Shown here: piece after piece, positions 25,285 through 32,625 of the stretch
How positions within the stretch are numbered: the first letter of the stretch is position 1
How the letters are laid out: every line of letters begins with the position of its first letter
DNA from: Parvibaculum sp049671045
Lineage (GTDB): Bacteria; Pseudomonadota; Alphaproteobacteria; Parvibaculales; Parvibaculaceae
DNA: 63,946 bases
Direction: 5' to 3'
Assembly (NCBI RefSeq): GCF_049671045.1
Contig: NZ_JBATUH010000064.1
Span: forward strand, 1-63,946
The notes under the pieces: model-generated
What the model was told of the DNA's origin: nothing
The model's input: the letters and a program-made list of their open reading frames with translations, nothing else
Database searches by the model: none
Translations under genes and position numbers: made by a program

Positions 25285-26259
25285 TCAGAGACGGCCCTTC
25301 GCCTTTGCGATGGCGGCCATCTGGCCGAAGAGCGAGGCCGCGTCATTGGGCGTCTCGTCGCCCGAGAATTCCTTATAGAGCGTCGCGACATTGACGACGA
25401 TGCGCTCGCCATCGCCCCAGCTGTCGTAATCCGACATGTCGATGTCGAGGGCGGCCTCGAGCGGCGAGAGGCCCGCATCGTAGCGCTTCCTCGCCTCGTC
25501 GCGCACATAGACGAGATAGTCGCGCACGGCCTTGACGCCCTTCTTGTCGGTGATGGGGCCGTGGCCGGGCACCACCGTCTCGACATCCATGCCCATGATG
25601 CGGTCGCAGGCGGCGATCCAGTTCGCCACCGGGCCTTCCCACATGATCGGGTGGCCTTCGATGAAGAGAATGTCGCCGGTGAAGACGATCCGGTCCTCCG
25701 GCACATGGACGAGCGCGTCGCCCGGCGTATGCGCGGGCCCGACATGCATGATCTTTACCGTCTTCGAGCCGACATGGCGTGTCAGTTCCGTCTCGAAGGT
25801 CGTTGTCGGCAGCGTCTGCGTCACGCCCTTGAAGTCGAAGGCGCCGAAGCAGCGGGTGATGAAGGATCCGAGATCGCCGAGCTGCGGCGCCATGTCGAGA
25901 AAGCCCGCGAGAAGTTGGGGCGGCTCATGCGCCATCGCTTCTTTCGCGAGCTTGTGGGCGATGATTTCGGCGCCCTCGCAGCATTCATTGCCGTTGCAAT
26001 GGTCGCCATTGTGATGCGTGTTGACGACGGTTCCGATGCGGGCGGCCGCCCTGGGCTCCGCCTTGCGCATCGCCGCCAGCATCTCGCGCGTCAGCGGCAC
26101 GTCGAAGAGCGTGTCGACGATGAGCGATTCGCCCTGATCGACGATGAGCCCCGCATTCGACCAGCCCCAGCCACCATCCGGCTGAAGCCAGGCATAGGCG
26201 CCGTTTCCGAGATCGTGCAAACCCTTCGTGTACTGATAGCGGCTGAGGCCCAATCCCAT
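25285..26259 (-). CDS. MBL-fold metallo-hydrolase
   Basis: A 324-residue metallo-beta-lactamase fold. The metal motif is T81-H82-H83-N84-G85-D86-H87-C, so the second His of HxHxDH is Asn; other MBL proteins share an HxNGDH variant of this kind. Other ligands follow: GPAHTPGD (His near 174), VFTGDILF (Asp near 196) and VPGHGP (His near 232). Members of this group are often annotated as cyclase/hydrolase and found in catabolic clusters. It lies between an SDR and two GSTs in one operon, so a hydrolytic step on a cyclic or ester intermediate is plausible. Confidence 0.87.
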   Translation of the reverse strand: MGLGLSRYQYTKGLHDLGNGAYAWLQPDGGWGWSNAGLIVDQGESLIVDTLFDVPLTREMLAAMRKAEPRAAARIGTVVNTHHNGDHCNGNECCEGAEIIAHKLAKEAMAHEPPQLLAGFLDMAPQLGDLGSFITRCFGAFDFKGVTQTLPTTTFETELTRHVGSKTVKIMHVGPAHTPGDALVHVPEDRIVFTGDILFIEGHPIMWEGPVANWIAACDRIMGMDVETVVPGHGPITDKKGVKAVRDYLVYVRDEARKRYDAGLSPLEAALDIDMSDYDSWGDGERIVVNVATLYKEFSGDETPNDAASLFGQMAAIAKAKGRL

Positions 26260-26269
26260 TTTCCGTTCC

Positions 26270-27121
26270 TCACGAAATGCCGGTCATGCCGCTGTCGACG
26301 GCCATGACCTGCGCGTTCACATAGACGCTCTCATCCGAGATGAAGAAAAGCGCGGCATAGGCGATCTCCCAGCCGGTCGCCTGGCGCCCGAATGGCGTCG
26401 GCGCGCGGCCGCGCGAGGGGCGGCCTTGCGTGGCGAGGCGGCCGAGCGGCGTGTCGACAAGGCCGGGGGCGACGATGTTGGCGCGGACGCCGCGCCGCGC
26501 GCCTTCGAGCGCGACATGGCGCATGAGCCCGCCAAGGGCCGCCTTGGAGGCGTCATAGGCGGGGAGCCGCGAGCCGGCGACGAGGCCCGCGATGGAGGAG
26601 ATGAAGACGATGGAGGCGCCGTCCGCAAGCTTCGGCAGGGCCGCCCTGCAGGTGAGCATCGGTCCGCGCAGGTTGATCGCGAGGGTCTTGTCCCAATCCT
26701 CGGGCGTCGCGCCCTCAAGACCGAGGGCGCCGACGCCGACGCCGACATTGAGGACGAGGCCGTCGAGCCCGCCGAGGCGTGCGGCCGCCTCATCCACCAT
26801 GCGGGCGACCTGGTCGGGCTTCGAGATATCGGCCTCGATCGCCATTGCCTTGCCGCCCTCGGCCGCGATCCGCGCTATGGTTTCTTCCGCGGCGGGAAGG
26901 TTCATGTCGGCGACGGCGACCGAGGCGCCTTCGCGGGCGAACAGGATCGACATGGCGCGGCCATTGCCGATCGGGTCGGTCGCGGCATCGACGGTGCGCT
27001 GGCCGCCGCCGACGACGAGGATCCTGCGGCCCTTGAGCCGGCCGCGGCCGGGAGCCTCTCCTTGCGATTCCGCCGAGGGCGGACGGACATAGCGTTCGGA
27101 CGGTTTGCCTTCGTCAGCCAT
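26270..27121 (-). CDS. SDR-family oxidoreductase with atypical nucleotide loop
   Basis: A 283-residue SDR with a 30-residue Pro/Gly/Arg-rich N-terminal extension. The first strand leads into VVGGGQRT (36-43), and after a ten-residue stretch the glycine motif ends IGNGRA (51-56). This is longer than the normal TGxxxGIG loop. Later motifs are standard: DADISKPDQ-type acidic turn, LVLNVGVGVG where NNAG is expected, FISSIAG and Y-D-A-S-K with catalytic Tyr and Lys. Its end is 10 bases before the MBL start, and its start overlaps the CMD gene by 8 bases. Confidence 0.85.
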   Translation of the reverse strand: MADEGKPSERYVRPPSAESQGEAPGRGRLKGRRILVVGGGQRTVDAATDPIGNGRAMSILFAREGASVAVADMNLPAAEETIARIAAEGGKAMAIEADISKPDQVARMVDEAAARLGGLDGLVLNVGVGVGALGLEGATPEDWDKTLAINLRGPMLTCRAALPKLADGASIVFISSIAGLVAGSRLPAYDASKAALGGLMRHVALEGARRGVRANIVAPGLVDTPLGRLATQGRPSRGRAPTPFGRQATGWEIAYAALFFISDESVYVNAQVMAVDSGMTGIS

Positions 27122-27680
27122 TTGCGCTCACACCCCGCTTGATTTCCTCCAGTCCGCTGCCCTCGATGTCCTGCGCCTCGATCTCGATCTCGAAGGTTTC
27201 GAGATAGCGGCAGACGAGAATATAGACGCCGACGATGATGACGAGTTCCTGAATTCCCGTATCGCCGAGATGGGCGCGGGCCGCATCGAAAAGCGCCTTG
27301 TCGGCCTTCACATGGGCGACGAGGTCGTCGGCAAGGGCGAGCGCGGCGTTTTCGGCGTCGCTGAAAAGAGCGCAGGGGAGCTTGCCGCCCGCCGCCCCGA
27401 TGCGCGCCTCGGACATGCCGATCGTGCGCGAGACGCGGATGTGCTGATGCAATTCATAGGCCGAGCCGCAGAGATGGCCGACGCGCAGGATGACAAGCTC
27501 GCGAAGCTCGGCATCGAGGACGCCTTCATTGAGATAGGCGTTGATGAGCGACATGAAGGGCACGAAGGAGGCGCCGCTTCCCGCGATCATGCGGAAGATG
27601 TTCAGGGCGGGGAGCGTTTCCAGCAGCTTGCGGCTCGCTTCCGGCAGGCTGACCGGATCGGGATAGGGGATGCGCGCCAT
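27114..27680 (-). CDS. Carboxymuconolactone-decarboxylase/AhpD-fold protein
   Basis: A 188-residue all-helical CMD-fold protein. The core LRELVILRVGHLCGSAYELHQH (about 60-81) aligns with the AhpD motif ExxxCxxCxxxH, but the two redox Cys positions hold Ser/Ala-Tyr-type residues, with one Cys displaced to position 71. The His before the helix end is kept. So peroxidase-type redox chemistry is unlikely, and decarboxylase-like or another function is more probable. It is the second of two adjacent paralogues (3 bases apart). Confidence 0.85.
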   Translation of the reverse strand: MARIPYPDPVSLPEASRKLLETLPALNIFRMIAGSGASFVPFMSLINAYLNEGVLDAELRELVILRVGHLCGSAYELHQHIRVSRTIGMSEARIGAAGGKLPCALFSDAENAALALADDLVAHVKADKALFDAARAHLGDTGIQELVIIVGVYILVCRYLETFEIEIEAQDIEGSGLEEIKRGVSANG

Positions 27681-27683
27681 CGT

Positions 27684-28235
27684 TCAGTCCGCCATCCCCG
27701 GCAGCTTCACGGTAGGCTCCTTGCCCTTTTCCTCGATATCGACGTCGAAAGTCTCAAGGAAGCAGCTCACCATGGTGTAATAGCCGATGGTGACGACAAG
27801 CTCCTGAAGCTCCCTGTGGGAGAGTTTCGCGGCCAGCGGGTCGAATGTGGCGTCGGAGGCGCGCGTGTTCTTCACGATGTCGTCGGTGAAGCGCATGACC
27901 AGGCGCTCCATCTCGTTGAAGGCGGCGGCTTCGGGTCCCTCATGGATCGCCCTGATTTTTTCCTCCGGCATGCCGAGCTGGCGCGAGATGCGTTCGTGCT
28001 GGTGGACCTCGTAGGTCGAGCCCCGGAGCACGCCGACACGGACGATGGCGATTTCGCGCAGGACGGGATCGAGCTTCGAGAAGACCAGAATGGCGTTTCC
28101 GAGCTTCACGAAGGCATCGAGCATGTCGCCCGAATGGCCGAGCATGCGGAAGATGTTGAGCGGCGGAAGCTTCCGGTAGGCCTCCCTGGCGCGGCCTTCG
28201 GCCTGCGCGGGATCGAAATATGGAATGCGTGCCAT
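27684..28235 (-). CDS. Carboxymuconolactone-decarboxylase/AhpD-fold protein, paralogue
   Basis: A 183-residue CMD-fold protein, colinear with its neighbour (both start MARIPY and share LNIFRM, ELVILRVG/EIAIVRVG and YEVHQH). The motif here reads VGVLRGSTYEVHQHE, with no Cys at all. The tail ends in Lys/Glu-rich sequence. It heads the six-gene minus-strand operon that runs to 23457, and stands divergent from the acyl-CoA ligase at 28431. Confidence 0.85.
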   Translation of the reverse strand: MARIPYFDPAQAEGRAREAYRKLPPLNIFRMLGHSGDMLDAFVKLGNAILVFSKLDPVLREIAIVRVGVLRGSTYEVHQHERISRQLGMPEEKIRAIHEGPEAAAFNEMERLVMRFTDDIVKNTRASDATFDPLAAKLSHRELQELVVTIGYYTMVSCFLETFDVDIEEKGKEPTVKLPGMAD

Positions 28236-28430
28236 GGCGTGTCTCCCCGGGCGTTGTTCTTTGGTTGGCGCCAGTTTGAGGGCGAACTTCCCCAGCGTCC
28301 AGCGGGAAGCGGCGGCGCGTTTTCGCGCCTGCTTGCCCGTCGGAAATTCGCCGCTAAACTCAGGTCCAATTACGAGGGTGGAAACGCCCCACGGCCGTGA
28401 ACAAAGCCTTTATCCGGGAGGGGAGATTCG

Positions 28431-29999
28431 ATGTTCGACCGCGAGCAAATCCGTGCTGCCGCCGATATCACGCGCGTGCAGGCCAGGGTCATTCCGAATG
28501 ACGTCGCGCAGGTTTTCGAGGAGCGCGTCACGACCTATGGGCAGCTCGATGCGCGCTCGAACAGCGTCGCCCAGGGCTTCATCGCCGAAGGCTGCAAGCC
28601 CGGCGCGCGCGTCGGCTTCATCGGCAAGAATTCCGACCGCTATTTCGAGATGCTGCATGGCGCCTTCAAGGCCAAGGCGGTGGTCGTCGGCGTCAACTGG
28701 CGCCTCGCCGCGCCGGAAATCGCCTATGTGCTCAACGACGCCAAGGCCGAGATGGTCTTTGTCGGGGCGGAATTCTACGACGTCGTGGCGCAGGTCCTCG
28801 CCGAGTGCCCCAGCGTCAAGCGCGTGGTGGCGCTCGATGGCGGCCGCGTCGACTGGATTTCCTTCGACGAGTGGCGCGACAGTTTTCCCGCCACGGACCC
28901 GAAGTTCGAGCATCATATCGACGACGATGTCATCCAGCTCTATACGAGCGGCACGACCGGCCATCCGAAAGGCGTGCAACTCACCAACAGGAACTATCTC
29001 TCCGTCTTCGAGGAGGGCGAGGCTTCCGGCTGGGCGGACTGGAAGCGCGGTGAGGTCAATCTCGTCTGCATGCCGCTTTTCCATGTCGCGGGCGTCAATA
29101 TCGGCGTCATCGGCCATGCCCATGGCACGAAGAACATCATCCTCAAGGATGTCGATCCGCAGGCGATCCTCAAGCTCATCGAGGGCGAGAAGATCAACGT
29201 CGCCTTCATGGTTCCGGCGGTGATCCTGTTCCTGCTTCAGCAGCCGAACATCAAGACGACCGACGTTTCCTCCCTGCGCCAGATCCTTTATGGCGCCTCG
29301 CCCATCGCGGAAGACGTGCTGCGCCAGGCGCAGGCGACCTTCAACGCCGATTTCATCCAGCTCTACGGCCTCACCGAGACGACGGGCGGCGCGACCTATC
29401 TGCCGCCCGAGGCGCATGACCCGGCGAAGGGCAAGCTGCGCTCCTGCGGCATTCCCTATCCCAACATGCAGATCCGCGTCGTCGACGAGAAGGGCAACGA
29501 CGTGCCGCAGGGCGGCGTCGGCGAGATCGTCATCAAGGGCGGCATGGTGATGAAGGGCTACTGGAACCGGCCCGAGGCGACGGCCGAGGCGGTGAAGGAT
29601 GGCTGGTTCCATTCGGGCGATGCCGGCTATTTCGATGCGGATGGCTATCTCTACATTCACGATCGCGTGAAGGACATGATCGTGTCCGGCGGCGAGAACA
29701 TCTATCCCGCCGAGGTCGAGAACGCGCTTTTCGGCCATCCGGCGGTTGCCGACGTCGCCGTCATCGGCGTGCCGGACGAGCGCTGGGGCGAGGCGGTCAA
29801 GGCCTGCGTCGTGCTGAAGCCGGGCATGTCGGTGGAGCCGGGCGAGATCATCGCCTTCGCCAAGACGCGCATCGCCTCCTACAAGGTGCCGAAGTCGATC
29901 GATTTCATCGAAGCGCTGCCGCGCAACCCCTCGGGCAAGATCCTCCGGCGCGAATTGCGCAAGCCCTTCTGGGAAGGCCGCGCGCGCATGGTCAACTGA
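28431..29999 (+). CDS. Fatty-acid/aryl acyl-CoA ligase (adenylate-forming)
   Basis: Encodes 522 residues from ATG 28431 with GGGAGGGGAG upstream. Core motifs: LYTSGTTGHPKGVQLT (about 169-184), LYGLTETTG (about 317-325), the hinge YIHDRVKDMIVSGGENIYPAE and the C-terminal NPSGKILRRELR with the adenylation Lys. Domain order and length match medium/long-chain fatty acyl-CoA or acyl-CoA synthetases of catabolic clusters. It lies 71 bases before a feruloyl-CoA-synthase-like gene on the same strand and opposite the CMD operon, suggesting a shared regulatory region. Confidence 0.9.
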   Translation: MFDREQIRAAADITRVQARVIPNDVAQVFEERVTTYGQLDARSNSVAQGFIAEGCKPGARVGFIGKNSDRYFEMLHGAFKAKAVVVGVNWRLAAPEIAYVLNDAKAEMVFVGAEFYDVVAQVLAECPSVKRVVALDGGRVDWISFDEWRDSFPATDPKFEHHIDDDVIQLYTSGTTGHPKGVQLTNRNYLSVFEEGEASGWADWKRGEVNLVCMPLFHVAGVNIGVIGHAHGTKNIILKDVDPQAILKLIEGEKINVAFMVPAVILFLLQQPNIKTTDVSSLRQILYGASPIAEDVLRQAQATFNADFIQLYGLTETTGGATYLPPEAHDPAKGKLRSCGIPYPNMQIRVVDEKGNDVPQGGVGEIVIKGGMVMKGYWNRPEATAEAVKDGWFHSGDAGYFDADGYLYIHDRVKDMIVSGGENIYPAEVENALFGHPAVADVAVIGVPDERWGEAVKACVVLKPGMSVEPGEIIAFAKTRIASYKVPKSIDFIEALPRNPSGKILRRELRKPFWEGRARMVN

Positions 30000-30070
30000 T
30001 CGCGTCCCGGAAGGCGGACGGGCGGCCCATGGGGCCCGCAGCAGGAATTTGAAACGAGAGGAAACCCCAG

Positions 30071-31942
30071 ATGAGCCTTGCCACTGCCGCGAAGACGAGC
30101 CTGCCACCCTTCAAACCGCTGAAGCAGAAGCCGCCGAAGATCAAGGTCGAGAGCAAGGCAGATGGGACGGTCTATATCTCATCGGAATATCCGCTCGGGC
30201 CGATGCAGCGCTCGACCGTGCATATTCTCGAGGAGAAGGCGGCGCTCCATCCGGCGCGCAACTATATCGGCGAGCGCGACAAGTCGGGCGAGTGGCGCTA
30301 CATCACCTATGGCGAGGCGGACCGCGCTGCCAACGCCGTCGCCACCGCGCTTCTCGCGCGTGGCATGGGCCAGTCGACGCCGCTCCTCATCCTGTCGGGC
30401 AATTCCATTCAGCATGCGGTGATGATGCTCGGGGCGATGAAGGCGGGCGTGCCGGTCGCGCCCGTCAGCGTGCCCTATTCGCTGATGAGTTCGGATTTCT
30501 CCAAGCTGCGCCATGTCTTCGAGCTGACGCGGCCGCGCATGATCTTCGCCGAGCAGGGAGCGCTTTTCGAGCGCGCGCTGCGGGCGCTCGATCTTTCGAG
30601 CGTCGATGTCGTCACCTGCGACGGCGTGCCGGAGGGGGTTGCGAGCTTCCATTACGATGCGCTTCTCGCCACGCCGGTCGACGAGGCGGCGGTGCGCGCC
30701 TCGATGGACAGGATCGACCACGACACGGTGGCGAAGTATCTCTTCACCTCCGGCTCCACGGGCATGCCAAAGGGCGTCATCCAGACGCATCGCATGATGA
30801 TGGCGCTCGTCGCCGCGCAGGAGGCGCTCCGGACCGAGGAGCCAGACCCTGAGGATATTCCGCAGAGCCTCGAATGGATGCCGTGGAATCACATCTCGGC
30901 CGGCAATATCGGTTTCAACGCCAATCTTCAGGCGGGCGGCACGGTGCATCTCGATGCGGGCAAGCCGGTTCCGGGCCTCTTCGAGCAGACGATCCGCAAT
31001 CTGCGCGATGTGAGCCCGCGCGTATTCGGGTCCGCGCCCGTTGCCTTCGCGATGCTCGCGGACGCGATGGAGAAGGACCCCGAGCTTCGCAAGAGCTTCT
31101 TCCGCAATCTCGAATATATGGGTTATGGCGGGGCGACGCTTTCCAGCGACATCTATGACCGCATGCAGGCGCTCGCCATCGAGGAGACGGGATACCGCAT
31201 CCCGCTCACGACCATGTATGGCGCGACGGAGACGCAGGGCATCACGGTCGTCCATTGGGTGACGGAGCGCGTCGGCCTTATCGGCCTGCCGCTGCCGGGC
31301 ATCACGCTCAAGCTCGCGCCCTTCGGCACCAAGCTCGAGGTGCGCGTCAAGGGGCCGACGGTGACGCCGGGCTATCTCAACGATGCGAAGAAGACGGCCG
31401 AGGCTTTCGACGAGGAAGGCTTCTATGCGCTGGGCGATGCGGCGCGCTTCCTCGATCCCGAGAGGCCGGAGGAAGGCATCGTCTTCGATGGCCGTGTCAC
31501 GGAAGACTTCAAGCTCTCGTCGGGCACATGGGTTTCGACGGGCACGCTGCGCGCCGATGTGGTCGGCGCCTGTACGCCCGTGCTTCAGGACGCGGTCATC
31601 TGCGGCCTCGACAAGCCCTATATCGGCCTTCTCGCCTGGCCCAATCTCGCCGCGGCGCGGGCCGTCGCCGGGCTCGGCGATACGGCGACCCCGCAGGAGA
31701 TCGTCTCCCATCCGAAGCTCGTCGCCTATGTGCGCGAGGCATTGCAGCGCCACAACAAGGCGGGTGGCGGTTCGTCGACGCGCATCGCGCGCATTCACCT
31801 CATGACCGAGCCGCCCTCGATCGACGGGCACGAGATCACCGACAAGGGCTATGTCAATCAGCGGGCGACGCTGGACCGGCGCGGCCATCTCGTCGCGCGG
31901 CTCTATGAGGAGCCGGCGCCGGAAGACGTGATCGTCATCTGA
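30071..31942 (+). CDS. Feruloyl-CoA synthase-like ligase
   Basis: A 623-residue adenylate-forming ligase. Distinctive FCS-family parts are an N-terminal extension, SEYPLGPMQRSTVHILEEKA near residue 37, the AMP motif FTSGSTGMPKGVIQTHRMMM, EWMPWNHISAGN, TMYGATETQG, and the C-terminal half with VFDGRVTEDFKLSSGTWVSTG followed by an Arg-rich segment lacking the usual TGKIxR end. Known members activate ferulate and related hydroxycinnamates, but many relatives have unknown acids. With no vanillin-pathway genes nearby, a different aromatic or cyclic acid is possible. Confidence 0.85.
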   Translation: MSLATAAKTSLPPFKPLKQKPPKIKVESKADGTVYISSEYPLGPMQRSTVHILEEKAALHPARNYIGERDKSGEWRYITYGEADRAANAVATALLARGMGQSTPLLILSGNSIQHAVMMLGAMKAGVPVAPVSVPYSLMSSDFSKLRHVFELTRPRMIFAEQGALFERALRALDLSSVDVVTCDGVPEGVASFHYDALLATPVDEAAVRASMDRIDHDTVAKYLFTSGSTGMPKGVIQTHRMMMALVAAQEALRTEEPDPEDIPQSLEWMPWNHISAGNIGFNANLQAGGTVHLDAGKPVPGLFEQTIRNLRDVSPRVFGSAPVAFAMLADAMEKDPELRKSFFRNLEYMGYGGATLSSDIYDRMQALAIEETGYRIPLTTMYGATETQGITVVHWVTERVGLIGLPLPGITLKLAPFGTKLEVRVKGPTVTPGYLNDAKKTAEAFDEEGFYALGDAARFLDPERPEEGIVFDGRVTEDFKLSSGTWVSTGTLRADVVGACTPVLQDAVICGLDKPYIGLLAWPNLAAARAVAGLGDTATPQEIVSHPKLVAYVREALQRHNKAGGGSSTRIARIHLMTEPPSIDGHEITDKGYVNQRATLDRRGHLVARLYEEPAPEDVIVI

Positions 31943-32003
31943 AGGTAAACGCTCCCTGTCGCGCGAGACGCGCGGCAGGGGGCTTCAAGGCAGAGCAACC
32001 GGC

Positions 32004-32552
32004 ATGACCATTGCGCGGCCCCGCGAAATTCTCGACTTCTGGTTCGGCGCGGGGCCGGAAAAATGGTTCGCGAAGGATGACGCCTTCGATGCCGAGATCG
32101 GCCGCCTCTTCGCCCCGACGCATGAAGCCGCCTCCGAGGGCAGGCTCGACGACTGGGCGCGCGACGCGCAAGGCGCGCTGGCGCTCGTCATCGTGCTCGA
32201 TCAGTTTTCGCGCAATCTCCATCGCGGCGATCATCGTGCCTTTTCAAACGATGCGAAGGCGCTCGGCCTCGCGCGCGAGGCGATCCGGCGGCGTTTCGAT
32301 GTCGAGGTGCCGGCGCTGGCGCGGCAATGGTTCTATCTGCCCTTCATGCATTCCGAGGATATGGCGGTGCAGGAGGAGAGCCTGCATTTCTATTCGACCC
32401 GGATCGAAGATCCCGTCGCGCTGCGCTTCGCCAGGGAGCATGCGGAGATCATTCGCCGCTTCGGGCGTTTCCCTCATCGAAATGCCGTCCTCGGCCGTCA
32501 GACGACGGCCGAGGAACAGAGCTATCTCGATGGCGGCGGCTTCGCGGGCTGA
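32004..32552 (+). CDS. DUF924 family protein
   Basis: A 182-residue helical protein with the DUF924 signatures ILDFWFGAGPEKWFAKDD, LALVIVLDQFSRNLHRG, AFSNDAKALGLAREAI and FYLPFMHSEDMAVQE, and RFGRFPHRNAVLGR near the end. The fold resembles TPR-like repeats; no enzymatic role is established. It is the last gene of the rightward run and is convergent with the chemoreceptor gene. Confidence 0.9.
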   Translation: MTIARPREILDFWFGAGPEKWFAKDDAFDAEIGRLFAPTHEAASEGRLDDWARDAQGALALVIVLDQFSRNLHRGDHRAFSNDAKALGLAREAIRRRFDVEVPALARQWFYLPFMHSEDMAVQEESLHFYSTRIEDPVALRFAREHAEIIRRFGRFPHRNAVLGRQTTAEEQSYLDGGGFAG

Positions 32553-32578
32553 GCCCGCAAGTTCTGCCGGTTGCGCCC

Positions 32579-32624
32579 GTCAGCTGTTCGGGCTGCGCCG
32601 TGTCAGCTTTTCGGGCTGCGCCGC
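32579..32624. repeat. 23-bp tandem duplication
   Basis: Two adjacent 23-base units (32579-32601 and 32602-32624) differ at two positions; each contains TTCGGGCTGCGCCG. They fill the gap between the convergent DUF924 and chemoreceptor genes, ending one base before the chemoreceptor stop codon. Confidence 0.8.
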
Positions 32625-32625
32625 G

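Noticed and set aside
32579..32624. Tandem 23-base units as a CRISPR remnant
   Set aside because: The units abut without spacers and no cas genes are present.
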